A stretch of 64,000 nucleotides of DNA from Onchocerca volvulus (lineage: Eukaryota > Nematoda > Chromadorea > Rhabditida > Onchocercidae): assembly GCA_000499405.2 (NCBI GenBank), contig HG738140.1, forward strand, positions 11,869,560 through 11,933,559, given 5' to 3'. A program made the translations under genes and the position numbers. Numbering within the stretch: position 1 is the stretch's first letter; each line of letters begins with the position of its first letter. Below the pieces are notes generated by a model, which was not told the origin of the DNA, searched no databases, and was given only the letters and a program-made list of their open reading frames with translations. Positions 14,698 to 27,100 of this stretch are shown one piece after another.

Positions 14698-15179
14698 GAG
14701 AAGAAAAAACTGGAGAAGCAAACTTTTCGAAGTTGCTCTCGCTTGATCATTACCTGTCTTCCTAACTTTACCTCTCACCGTCCTCCAATTCTGTACACCG
14801 AATTTTATATTTCAGGAATTCCAATTGCTTTCGTACACATTCAGCTCGGCTAAAATATTCTTCAGTTCAAGTCTTGGTAAATTTGTCTGTAATAAGTTTA
14901 ATAAATTTATCCGTAACAATAAAATGCTTTCGTTGAAAATTATTAAATTGAATTATAGATTATCATTTTTATATCATGATTTAACTATGAATCATCTAGT
15001 AGTAGGCGATTAAGACCGGCTGTGGTATTTGCGTCGTAATATTCACCTTTCAGAATATTAATGTGCAAGCTGTAGAATGTTCAATAGAAAAGTTGAAAAA
15101 TTTTAATAAAAATGATTTCATTAAGGCATTTTTTACAGATGCAGCAGCTCGGTCTTTGCATACAGCAGAACAACAGTAA
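3441..15179 (+). CDS. WASHC4: WASH complex subunit 4 (SWIP, WASHC4)
   Basis: Exons: 3441-3561, 3639-3810, 3995-4142, 4395-4538, 5259 (or 5265)-5385, 5904-6012, 6280-6401, 6878-7063, 7628-7726, 8193-8318, 8822-9020, 9204-9259, 9488-9667, 9908-10021, 10482-10659, 10885-11114, 11631-11735, 12119-12253, 12794-12927, 13551-13737, 13929-14112, 14335-14525, 14816-14876, 15139-15179. From the second exon on, the 1075 codons stay in one frame; the human protein has about 1173. Conserved blocks in family order include [72 protein letters not shown] and LNWFQSV. SWIP is a scaffold of the pentameric WASH complex, which activates Arp2/3 on endosomes for retromer-linked sorting. Exon 1 starts at an ATG and aligns with the human N-terminus, but its donor leaves one base that does not match the next exon's phase. 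Identity is essentially certain. Confidence 0.95.
5864..5886. repeat. (AT)n microsatellite
   Basis: A pure AT dinucleotide run lies 17 bases upstream of the acceptor of exon 5904-6012 of WASHC4. A similar run at 13816-13840 precedes exon 13929-14112. Confidence 0.85.
6756..6824. repeat. Direct repeat of 28 bp in a WASHC4 intron
   Basis: The 28-base unit starting AGATATCAAATCATTC occurs at 6756-6783 and 6797-6824, separated by 13 bases. The copies look identical, which suggests a recent local duplication. It lies between exons 6280-6401 and 6878-7063. Confidence 0.8.
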
Positions 15180-16082
15180 TTTGAACTGAAAATAATAGCA
15201 TGAAAATCGAATTTCCGTTTTATCTTACTGTTTTCATCTTGTTTAGACTTATTTTTCGAGAAATTATTTTATTTCCGTCTAGAAAATCATTTTGAATTGA
15301 TTTTCTTTTTAATTTACTCTTTCTCGAACCATTTTTCTGTTATATATTTTGAATCAAAATCTGCATTGCATTCTGATGTCTGTATATACTAATCTAATGA
15401 ATTATGTTCGTTGTTGTTTTTTCTCGAAACTTCTCTAGGAAAAAACTGGATTTCGAATCTCCACTAAAACTGGCATAATAATAGATACTTTGCTACATTT
15501 GGCAGTTCATCTGCTAAGCACTGATGAATGGAATTCCTTAAAATGATTACTGCGACATGGGATATTGAATTTGCACAGTGGATTTGCCGATGTAGCAATT
15601 TTGGATTTGGCGACGTGGAATTGCCACATCTTGTGCTGTGGCAAGTGGTGATGCGAGATTAAGTGGTGCACGTGTATAGTTCGTATGCTTACCGCAAGTT
15701 GACGCGTGTGATGTCACATACGTCACGTGCTATGAGTAGTTTTGCACCATGTATTGATGATTCATCGCTAGCTTATGTGTATCAGAATAGAACCGAATTA
15801 TCGGTCCAATAATTACACCTGATTGCAAATTGTCTGACTTATGGACATGCCATCTTGGCATCATGGCGCTAGATTAAATTAAATTTTTTAGCGATTGGCA
15901 TTTAGATCTGTTCTGTTTTTTTACTTTAAAACTGTTTTCTGGTATTATAGATTGACACGTTTAAATTGGAATAATTTTACTTCTGAGAAATCTTAGGTAA
16001 GTTCGTCTGAATTTTTTCCCAGCTTTTACTGCTGTTACAAATGACATGACTACCATCTTGTTTTAGGAAGGAAAGAAAAAAA
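15180..16082 (+). promoter_or_regulatory. WASHC4 3' flank and ArfGAP promoter region with E-box/CRE-like sites
   Basis: The stretch 15540-15870 is clearly richer in GC and CpG than its surroundings. It contains two CACGTG E-boxes (15669-15674 and 15724-15729; the second is in the context GTCACGTG), a CRE-like TACGTCA at 15719-15725 with TGATGTCA just upstream, a palindrome ACCGAATTATCGGT at 15792-15805 followed by CCAAT, and CCATCTTGGC at 15850-15859, which resembles a YY1 site. An inverted repeat TTGCCACA/TGTGGCAA lies near 15623-15646. No ORF of note is present. Its position just upstream of the ArfGAP start supports a promoter role; the factor assignments are inference. Confidence 0.5.
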
Positions 16083-19000
16083 ATGGATACATTAGAGGAA
16101 GCCCCGTCAAAAGCGGATATTCAAACCGTTTTCCGGAAGCTTCGCTCTATACCAAGCAATAAAGTATGCTATTTTAGAGAGAACAGTCTTTAGTTTCTTT
16201 GCAATTACTGCATGGAAGTTCGTTGGAGAGAAGTACAACGCGATCTTCATTTTTTACTATTTTGTTTGTTAACGTTTAATTGAAAAAAAGAGAGGTCCGA
16301 ACAAAAATGTGTTTAGAATACTAAAAATTTGTGAGGAATAAGAAGATCAGCCATACTAGTAGTACCGACTGATAACAGTGAAGTATGGATTTATTATCTT
16401 GTAATAAAAGATAAAGGCAGATGAAAAAGCATTAAGCAAGAAAAACAGCCGGACTTGTTCAGATCATTCAGCCGGTCAGTTTTTTTCAGCAACTTTAGAT
16501 TCGCAAATTCTAGTTCGTTTTTTTTTTTTTTTTTTTGGTTTTTTTTTTACGGTTTTTTTATTTTTTTTTTATTTGGAAATACGTAAAGCAAAAATCTAGG
16601 AATGTTTCGATTGTGGTGCACGCAATCCCACGTGGGCATCAGTAACATACGGTATCTATATATGTATCGATTGCTCGGCAGTACATCGTAATTTAGGCGT
16701 TCATATCAGTTTTGTGCGGTCAACTACTCTGGATACTAAATGGACATGGTTACAGTTGCGTGCTATGCAAGTTGGTGGGAATGCTAAAGCAGTTTGTTTT
16801 TAGCCCTTTTTTTTAAAAAAAAAAAAAAAAAAGGCATGAAACGAGAACATAAATATTTTGGTATAGGGGAATGTAGGAAATTCATTCAGATCCATTTAAT
16901 TCATTATTTCTGATTATTTTTCTCTTTTCCGGTTACTGCCCCTTTGTTTGAAGATAGCTCTCATAGCATATAAGCAACAGTGTACAGAAATATTTTGTTA
17001 TATGAATAACATTCTGATGAATGAGGTACTGATTTGGTGATGTAAATGAAATGTTGAAAGTGGTAATAGAAAAGAGAAGTAATTGAGAGGGGTCAGAAAA
17101 TCCTTTTTTTTAATTTTTTGTTTTTGTATTTATAATCTAATTTAATTGATTCCTGAAGATCACTGTTTTGTTTTGCAACTTTGAAGTTAGTAATTTTGCA
17201 AATTTCTTTCAAAATTTTAACCGCAAATTACATCTGACTAAATTAACACTTAAAAACTAATTTAAAAATGATATTAATAAAAATCCGGATCTTTTCATCT
17301 AATTATTACATAAATGATATGCCAACCTCGTTTATTGTTTTTCTCGCTCCTTTATATCAGACTTTCATTTCGCTATAGTTAGAATAATTTGTATTTTCTT
17401 ACTTAGCAAATGTTAGAATATCCTAACTAGATTTATTTCTTTTATAGATTTTTTTATATGGTTAGTGCATTTCGTTTTTATGCATATTTAAATTTTTACG
17501 AATATTATTAAAAGATTGATCGAACTTGACGTTCTATATTTTCAGAACAATTTTTTCAAGCAACATGGATGTAATACAAATGATGCTCAGCAGAAATATA
17601 ACAGCAGGGCTTCAAATTTATATAAAGTACAAAGTTTTATGGTTTTCTGTTTGAAATATTCGAAAGATATGAATTGCTTTTCATTAGATTTTTTTTTCCT
17701 TGATAGCTTCTTATTTTTATATGTAAAAATGACCATTTATTAAAACTGATGGCTTTCGTTTCCTAACGGGATTAGATCATTGTACAGGTTGTCTAAATGT
17801 AACTGTACTATAAAATCTTCATATTCTTGAAGTTGCTGAAAAAAACTGATAATGCCACAGCTGAATTCTTCTGAACTGTCTGCTTAGTTAGGTTTTAAAA
17901 ACAAAAAAAAAAAAAAAGAATGCTTGTTCACCGTTAATGAGTCTGCTAGCCGATCACAAGTGTATATTATCGTTGAAAATTATATCATCCATTGATTTCC
18001 AGGAAAAATTAAGCTCACTAGTAATGAAAGCACATAAGCAATATGGCACTTCTTTGATGATCGAAAATAGCGATTTGTTAACTGGTGGATTATCTGAAGA
18101 AAAAAATATGAAGGAAGAAGTTGATTTTTTTTCGCAAGATTTTGTTGTTCATCAGAGCAATTCTTCGTCCTCGATAAGTCAAGATGCGTTCATTAACAGT
18201 AGCAATGAAACTATATTAGGTGAGCCTAGACTTCTTAATGCTTTCTTAATTTCATTTAATTTTCATTAAAGATACTACCTATCGAACAAAGATATGTCAT
18301 CGAGATATAACTATATGTCAAGTCGTGATCTTCTAATCGTATCATCTAAACATAGTGCATTAAAGTTACTACAGATTTATTATGTTTCCATAATTTGTTT
18401 TTAAGTTTAAGATGCATCTGTCCTATTATGCTCAATTTTCTCAATTGTTATTAATTCTTCAACCGGTTAAAGCATCCTGTTAGGTTTTGTTTATTTACAG
18501 CAGATGGATTTGTCAGTTAGTAACAGTCTCGTGTGCAGAGTCATCAAAGTTTACCAATTTAGTAACAGTTTCCTTACAAGAAGTTAAAATCTGTAATTTT
18601 CAGAACCAAGCGTTGAAACATTATCATTAAATGATGCACCTCATGAACAAAATGTTCCGCTGAAATCAAGCATTACCATTAAAAAATTGCCGGTGAAAAA
18701 ATCGGGGGTATGTTGCATTTAAACTTGTCTGTGCCTCTTTATTTTTTGATGATAGATTTTTTTCAGTTCTTATTTTATCCGTTTGTATAGATTTATAAAT
18801 ACTTTTGGATCTTTTCATTATTCTCGTTTTTATAGATTGGTGCTAAGAAAGGGATGGGTGCACATCGCATAACTGCAAATTTCGGTGAAATTGAACAGAA
18901 AGTATCTAATTATGACAAAGAAAAGGAGGCAATGAAAAATTCTACTAAAAAAACTGCCGGAAATGATGATGCTGATTCTGAGAGTCCGAATGCAATAATT

Positions 19001-22000
19001 TCGAGTCGATTTCTGATGCAAGAATTAGAAAAAAAGGTCTGTCATGTTGTTTTCTTTTTAGAATATGCGATTAGATTATTGGAGCTATGTAATAATTCAA
19101 ATCGCATAGTTCCTTGATTAGTTTTCTTGTTGAACACTTAATGAGTTGTTGATGATTTGCATTTAAAACTGCTCTCAAAATTGTTCGTTTTCATATTTTC
19201 ATTAATTTTGGTTATTTGTAAATTGAAAATTAGTTGGTTTGGATACTTTTCAATGAAAAACCTGACTTCTTGAAAATTTTACCTATTAGGTTAAACAAAA
19301 AGAAAGCAATATGGACCTGAGTAAAGCAGACGTAGTGGAACGCCTCGGTATGGGCAGTGGTGGCGCTATCTTTGGAAAGGGAAGAATAAGTCATTCGGTA
19401 GCAAGCGGTATCAAAGCCATTCCCCAAGAAGGTATTTCAAGAAATGGCAATCAAATTACAATTCCAAGTCGAAGATCAGACGAATGGGAAATTATTGACA
19501 AAGATTTAAGGTTCTGTTCAAAAGTTCTGAGAGTTTATGAATTTAAAGATGAAAATTGGGATAAGAAGAGAGACGTAAGATTAGTATTTTTTCTCTGAAT
19601 GTTGTAGGCCACTCTTCATCCGGTCCAAACATTTCTTTATGCTGAAGAAAATAGTTGCAGTTTGCTAGGAATCAAATTTTTTGGATTCATTGGGAGAAGA
19701 TTATGATTATTAAAAATTGTTTCATATAATCATGCAGTCTCAATTTAGAGAGAATGAGGGGCGATCAAACATCATCGATGATCATTGTTTTACGAAAAAA
19801 AATACTGAAGGAGAAGATGACTTCTTCGATAGCTGGGAAACTCCTCCTTCGACAACTACAATCAAGAAACCGTATTGACTTCATTTACTTTTTTTTTTTT
19901 TCGAATCATTAACAGCCTGATATCAGTTTGAAAATAAGTAGTATTGTTCGTAATGAAGATAGTAGGAAACTTGTCCAATGAAAAAAAAAGTAATTATACT
20001 GTTATATATTATTTCGGTGATATGGAAGCAACACTAAGCTTAGAATCAATAAATTTAGGAAAACGGATTGATTGACATATCACAGGTTAAGATTTTCTTT
20101 TTGGAAGTTCGTTTCAGATCGAGGCCAATTATAAGTCCTGCAGTCACTGAGCCATCCAATGATAATACGTTGAAGAAATTTGCAAATGCAAGAGCAATAT
20201 CATCAGATCAATATTTTGGTGGTTCGCAAGTAGATGTAAGTGTCTGATAGAGAAATATTGATTATAGGGAAGGAAATATGGGAAAATATATTCTAATAGA
20301 ATTAGCAAAATTACTTAAAATTGAGAATATGGAATAAAAATACTTTATTTTAGTATGAAGCACAATCCAGGTTGAATCGTTTCGAAGGTTCAAGAGGAAT
20401 TGGTAGTGCTGATTTATTTGGTGATGGCGAAAACAGTTCATGTAATAGTTATGCAAATCAGATACCAGAAATGGCGACTATTAGAGATAGTATGAGAATG
20501 GGTGCCAGCAAAGTAGCTGGGAAGTTATCGTCTCTGAGTAGTTCAGTTGCCTATTATCTTGCGGTAAGTGAACTTAAAAATAATGTTTATGTTTTTGCTT
20601 TTATTGTTGTTGTCAAAATGATCTTTCACAAAACTAAAACGCAACTTATTGTGGAGATGTATCTAACATATTGGTTATTTTGTGATCCTTCTAGAAAACC
20701 TAGTTATAGAAAATAAATATATAAGCAGAAAACAGATTTTTTCTAAGTTTTTCTAAAAAAATGTTTTCCGAAAGCCTGCTTCGAGAAAGAATATGTCACA
20801 ATAATGCTTGGTTCTCTGTTCATTATCGCCGTTGTTGTGGAAAGCTTGAAATTTTGATTAAGCTGTGGATGGAACAGATTTGTATTAATTCCTTCATTCA
20901 CAGTAGCAGTAATCGAATAATATATAATTGACAGCACAATAGAAAATCACGCGTGTAGTGAAGGAAATTGGGTGATGTAGATTGGAATTTTAGAGAAAAA
21001 TGTATATTGGGAACTTGGAGAGGAGCAAAGTTGCCTAAAGTTATCCAATTAGAGTAAATCCGACTCGACTGAATGAGAAGGAAGAGTGTTTTTGGAATTT
21101 TATAGGGTTATTTGAAATGTTAAAAATTGGGCGTGTTAGGATATAATACGATTGATAACAAGATAATTGTGAGAAAGGAATAATTTTTACAAAAAAAAAA
21201 AAATGTGATGCACTTAATTGGATACAAAAATGGGAATAGATATGTAAGTACAAAATTAATGATTTGATTAGTTATGACCGGAGACGTTTAGATGAATGTT
21301 GTAAATTAGCGTGGGAAATAGCACACAATAAGTAGTTTTACAGATGATGATTCATTAGGAAATTTTACAAATTTTTAACCATTTGATTATATAATTTTCT
21401 CTAATAATTAGTTTTAGTTGGGAATTTCAGTTTTCCCGATGGTCGTAGATTTCAATATGTTCAACAACTAAAATGATTTTAAAGAACATAAAAATTGTCG
21501 GCGATTTTTTAAAAAATTTGAGTAATACTTAAAGTGAATTTTCGTATAATTAGAATTTGATGAAATTAAAGCGCTCAAACTTTATTTCAGCGAACAAAGA
21601 TATAATTCCTGAAATGAAAAGGTTTATCATTAAATGAATTTTTTTTTTTTTTTTTTTAGCCGGATCTTGTGTTTGTTTGATGGAACGTTATCTTCTAAGT
21701 TGCTTATAGTGTTTCTCTATCGATTATTTTTTTCTGTTTTGTCTTTATTTTAGTTCATTACGAAAGTGTTTAATTTTTGTTAATGTGCGTTCGTATTTTT
21801 TTCAATTTGCTGCATTATATTGCATACAGATTTGCAGTTTATATATGATAGATTGAAGGGTTCCTTCTTGTTATTATTAAGAGTTAAAAAAACAATATCC
21901 AGAAGTCTATCAAGTTCGAGGATTTTTTATTATTTAGAGAAAACATAACTTTCTGCATATGTTATTTGATCTTTGACCATTTTGAATGTGAACTTTTTGG

Positions 22001-22926
22001 AAGCATAAAAACATGCTATTAAAGAAATGTATCGATTTTAGTTTCAATAAAATATCCTCCGTTTATTTGGTTAGATTTGGGAGAAAATGAAATAAAAAAC
22101 ATAAAGGAAGAAGACAAAGGGAACCCAGAAATGAATATGAGAAGTTAATGTTAAGTAAGATTCTAGATTTTGAAAAATGTAGCTAGTTTGTTATCTGAAA
22201 TACTTGTAATTTTATAAAATACCAGAAGGGTGGACAATCTTCATACCATCTTAGTGAAGATTATGACACTCGTGACGCTTTGGAAACGAATAATTAAGCA
22301 GATGTATAGAAAAGCCAGACCAAGTAGCATGTTACCTCAGCTTATCATATTTAAATAGAAAGAAAGATATCCTTGTCATAGTCCCGAAAAATTATTATCA
22401 TCAAGGTATTCACATAGTTCTGTAAACATTGAAGGTAGTGGTAATTTTTAAATCTTTATGGATTAAATAAAAATCTCGCAGGTAGTCGCTTGGTACTCTT
22501 TCTCTTATATTGCTTACCATAAAAATATCGTTCAGAAATTTTTTTTTCCAAGTTTTTTTATTGTTGTACACATTATTATCTGGTCATATTTTACATCAAA
22601 ATAAGGAATTTATAACTGTAGTAGTAAGAACATTTTTAATATTCAGGCACTTCGTTTTCTAGTTCTATTCTGCATTATTGATCACAAGTTTAATGAAAGA
22701 GGAGATGATTCTGAATTTCCCCCTGAACTAAAGCAATTTATGTCGATTGGAGTTTTAGATGAAATATGACTGGAAAATAATGTTAGTACTAAGTCGTATC
22801 AATAATGCCGAAGTTTACTTAGAAAATTGAAGATGTAAAATGGCTTGACCATTGCTTTTTCTGAATACCATTAGTTAATTGAATTTAATAAGAGTTTTTC
22901 TTCAGAATAACCAGGATCGATACTGA
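16083..22926 (+). CDS. ADP-ribosylation factor GTPase-activating protein, ArfGAP2/3 family
   Basis: Exons: 16083-16163, 16600-16791, 17546-17626, 18003-18219, 18604-18707, 18836-19036, 19290-19574, 19738-19871, 20118-20235, 20354-20563, 22906-22926. They form a 547-codon frame, close to the roughly 520 residues of human ArfGAP2 and ArfGAP3. The N-terminal zinc finger is CFDC, 16 residues, then CIDC; the catalytic arginine is in [13 protein letters not shown]. The C-terminal half keeps family motifs: [36 protein letters not shown] and [12 protein letters not shown], ending NNQDRY, which matches the human QDRYGS tail. ArfGAP2/3 proteins stimulate Arf1 GTP hydrolysis on COPI coats at the Golgi. 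The start is an ATG giving [13 protein letters not shown], aligning with the human start. The last intron is 2.3 kb and contains an alternative terminal exon. Confidence 0.95.
22226..22297 (+). CDS. Alternative 3'-terminal exon of the ArfGAP gene
   Basis: A TACCAG acceptor at 22225 opens a phase-0 exon that reads directly on from the donor at 20563. It encodes 23 residues beginning [20 protein letters not shown] and then TAA. An AATAAA lies at about 22466. Use of this exon would replace the conserved QDRY tail by an acidic, polar tail. Both exons are phase-compatible; only transcripts can show which is used. Confidence 0.45.
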   Translation, partial: KGGQSSYHLSEDYDTRDALETNN

Positions 22927-24122
22927 TTAATGTTCTTGAAGAAACATGGAACGTTCAGTTTGGTTGCTTATATTTAACTCACTTTCTGATTTGCAAATGG
23001 AGTGAATGATATTGTTGCACTAATGTACTTTTTTTTTTTTTTTTAATTGAACACAGCGTTTCGACAATAAATATTGGTTTAAAAATTTTCTTTGGCCATC
23101 TTTTGTAGAAGATGTTTTTTTTTCTTTTTTTTCTTTTTGTATCAGAACTGTTCTTTGTCAAAATGTTTCAAATTTTAATTTGTAATCATACGATTTGAAA
23201 TCGTATTTTATTTAATCATTGTAATCAATGAATGTTTTTGGGACTGGGTACATAAAATTCAAATATTCTGATTTCATGATTTCACTTCAAGCTTCAATTT
23301 CTATTCGTCAGTGAGAAAAAGTAGAAACATAAGACAAAGACCGCGCTCATCTTGGCAGCTGATTGCACAGGTATTAAGATTAATGTATTAAGATTTTGTT
23401 GCAATTGGATTATTTATCAGTCTTCCAGCGATGCCCACACTGATTTGAAAGTATTGTGCTACTTTTAATTTACTCGCTTATTGAGTTTTAAAGGGTTTCA
23501 AAAATTGCAGTTAACCACATCCTTCACATTCCCTTCACTTTTTTATTGAGGCGAACATTTTTCACAGTTTATACAAGATTGAGCAATGGAAATTGGTTTT
23601 ATGCTGGAGAATAATGAGTGAAATAACAGAAGAGGGAGATCGAGAACTTTGTTGTTTAAGACAATGAATTTATGAAGAAGGAAAGAAAAAAATACTGGAT
23701 GTAGTCAGTGAAGATTTCGATATCTTGTGAGGCTTAAACATTAATGTCGGTCAGCTCTAGATCCATTTTAAATCCTGTGAGAACCTATTCCATCACTCTC
23801 CCTTTTTGGAAAGCAGTTGGATTGGTACTCTATACTGTCAGTTAATAATGGGAAGGAACTGATGGTGTTGAAACATGAAAAGTAGAAATGATTTCAGGAC
23901 TTCCGATTCAATATATGGAGTGAAGACAATCCAAAAAAATTTTTTGGGCAACAAGACGAAAGACCTCGCTAAATGTTGATTTAAAGAGAAAATAGACATA
24001 TAAGTATAATATAACGTGCAAATACAGATGCAGCAAAAGCGAGATATTTCGAAAAAAGGGCTTGTTAAGTCAGTCGACTCATGAAATGAAATGGACTATT
24101 TGCATGCATTTTCCAATTATAG
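22927..24122. other. Region between convergent ArfGAP and APC1 genes
   Basis: This is 3'-flanking DNA for both genes. It holds the ArfGAP poly(A) signal and, on the minus strand, an AATAAA at 23542-23547 that could end the APC1 transcript. I see no convincing coding exon on either strand. Confidence 0.5.
23066..23071 (+). terminator. Poly(A) signal AATAAA of the ArfGAP gene
   Basis: AATAAA lies 140 bases after the TGA at 22924-22926. A perfect 9-bp-arm palindrome, ATACGATTT-g-AAATCGTAT, follows near 23189-23207. No other gene on this strand lies nearby. Confidence 0.55.
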
Positions 24123-27100
24123 TTACATTAATGATATGACAAGCTCACTAGGGATAACATTCAAACGAATGGGCCACTCATCGTTTTGATCAAATAGGTT
24201 TCTTTCGAGAAATGCATCTAACAAATCGTGTTGAATACGAGCAAAACGAGGTGGGCTTTTTTGAAGCATGTCCTGAAATTGCATATATATTATGAGATTT
24301 TTAAGTTCTAGTGAATTCGATTTGGGATCCAGGGTAACACTTCAAATCTAAATGGAAGCTTTAGATCCAGCAAAGATCCAGTGATTCATGTACATTTCGA
24401 TGGCAGGTGTCACTTTGACTTCATTTTATCAAGTACTGACATCGGATAATGCAATTTTTTTGAGAACATAAATAATTGGAGGAAAAGATAGATTTAATCC
24501 ATTGTTTAATTAGAAATTTTTCCTTCAAATTTCAATTGCATACACTTAAGCATCAATCAGTTATATAACGCTAATACCAACGCTTTATATTACCACAATG
24601 CGAAATATCGAGAACATCAACCACTACTTTCTCCATTACGAACTAAAATAACTAATCACCGAGAACAGTTTTATCCTTTATTATTCCTAATATGATCTTC
24701 CCATTCTAACCTTATCTTATTTCTATTAGACAATACTTAAACAGTACCTTGCCTTATTTCTATTAGACAGTACTTAAAAATCGAACAATTTGAAAAATTC
24801 CTTAACATAAAGAGAACTATGGAAAATGTTAGTACAAAATTTAGTATCCAACAGACAAACCTTAACAAATGAGAAAGCATAGTCATAAGCTGCAATGCTA
24901 CCATTATCAAGTTGAAAATTTCGTATCCAAGATCCAAAAGCAGATACATTTGGCTTTTCTATACTTTCTATATCATCATTTGTCTCTGGTAGACTGAAAT
25001 TAAATTTTTGCCGGAAATTTTGGTCGTTTTGTGTTGCTTTAAGTAAGTGCTCCTCGCAAATCGGTATCAACATTGGATCATCTTCTGTACTGCACATTTG
25101 CTTTATTGTTGCAACAACAATTTTTTGTTCTTTTCTGAAAAGGACGAAGTCATTATGGAGAATTAGACTGGATAATTTTCGATTCATTAATTTGGTTTGC
25201 GCCAATCAGTTTATATAAATTGCAAAGAAAATGAGCATAACATAATTCCTAACCTCACTCTTTTTACACGCCCAATTTACTTAACTGTAAAGAGACTTTA
25301 ATTAATCGAATACAAAACAACTTTTAAGACAAACTCAACCTCAAGTTCTACACTCTCATTTCCAACTGAAACCGATGTAAGATATCGAATCCTAAAGTCG
25401 GAAAAATATCCCAACAAATCAAAACTGACCTTTTTTGTCTATAAAAGATACTGCAGCACTATTTATGCTATATTACAGTCCGCTTTTATACAAACTCTAA
25501 AAAAGAAGTCGACCCTTTCAGTCATGGTTTTTTAAATTTTGAGGACGTCACATTTGCACTAAAACTTCGTGTACTAAAATATAGGGTTTTGACGCAAGCA
25601 TTGTATACCCAACAATCTGTATAATGAGAAACATATCATTCCATCTTTATTTAGTCAACTTCTAGAAATTTAATCAGATATGGCTCCTATATAATTTTAA
25701 TAATTTTTTAATTCTAGTTTAAAATTTTGTAATATCTATTACAACAAAAAAAAAAAAAAACTGATGTCTAAGAATAAGAGTTTGATAAAAAGATACGATA
25801 GACTGCTGGACATAATCTATGAAACAAAGTAAGATAAACTAACAGCTCAACTAGGCATGAGTAAAAGAAAAAATAATATAAACAAAGTGGATAAAAGATA
25901 AGGATGTCTTAGAAAAAAGATCATCAATTCCTATTTATTTTAATTAAGTCTAGAAAAACTTGAACTTACTGTCCTAAATAGTTCACTAGCATTCGTCCAT
26001 GCTGCTTTTTCAGAATCTCTTCCAGTTTTTCTTTATCTGATTCATATCTCAAATCAAAAATCTGCTTTTCATATTCTTGTCCACCGACCTGGATCTAAAA
26101 TCCCAATTTCATGTCGATAAAATAATTTAAATAATTATAAAATGTAAAAAAGAGAATGACTCATAGAATTTTTTGAAATTCAAACCCAATTTCATGAAAG
26201 CTATAAAAGGAATATCCCACCCAAATATTGGCAATGATCTCAAGAAACTTCCAGTCTAATTCAGAGGAAATCTGTAAAAGGAATACCGTTGCTAAATACT
26301 CAAAAAGAAATTATTTAGAAAAAAAAAAAAAAAACCATCTTAGAGGCCAAACCGAACAATTTCTCATGGATTTATAAATTATAATTCATTGAATACTATT
26401 CAATATATTGCTTCTGGAATTAATTATAATAACCATAATACCATTCCTAGTATTTTATCCCTAATTTGGAAATTTTTTGCTACTTCGCATATCATACTTA
26501 CTTTACTTAGCAAGCTCAGCTCGGGTATTATGCAAGGCGTACGAAGATTGAGGACATCTGGATATATAATTTTAGATCCCTGAAATCTTGAAGAATTTCT
26601 GAATCTCAAAGGTATTTCCTAAATTATATGAAAGCATTAAATTAAAGATCCATTTTATTAAAGTTGGAATGAAAAAGTGAGTGCGATTGAAAGAATTTAA
26701 ATTTGACAAAGACTTCAGAATCAAAATTTCAGTTCAAAAAGTTAAGCTCTCTACCTTAAATGTAATTTCAACCTCCAATTCTACCAATTCTTCACTATCT
26801 GCATCGATTGAAGATAATAAACGTTCCTCAGCTGCAATTACCCAAAGTAATCGAAGCGGTTGTAAATAGGCCCTAAAAAAAATATAGAACGGTCATCAAT
26901 ACTTGTTTCCTTAAATTACTCTTTAAGGACGAGAGAAATTTTTTTTATTGCATCTTATATAGTTTGATAAATAAAAAGTAAATAAACTGAAACTGACTCG
27001 TTATGCAAAACAAAATCACCTGAGTTTTCTCCAAATTAAGCAATTACTCTGCATATACTATCTAAGTAGAAGATAAAGAGAGAAATCCCCAGTTCAATCT

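Noticed and set aside
14611..15013. Plus-strand ORFs of 80 and 62 codons
   Set aside because: They read through introns flanking the WASHC4 exon 14816-14876 and include a poly(T) run.
15056..15138. In-frame extension [13 protein letters not shown] before the last WASHC4 exon, with a TTTCAG acceptor
   Set aside because: It is out of phase with the donor at 14876; only the acceptor at 15138 continues the frame.
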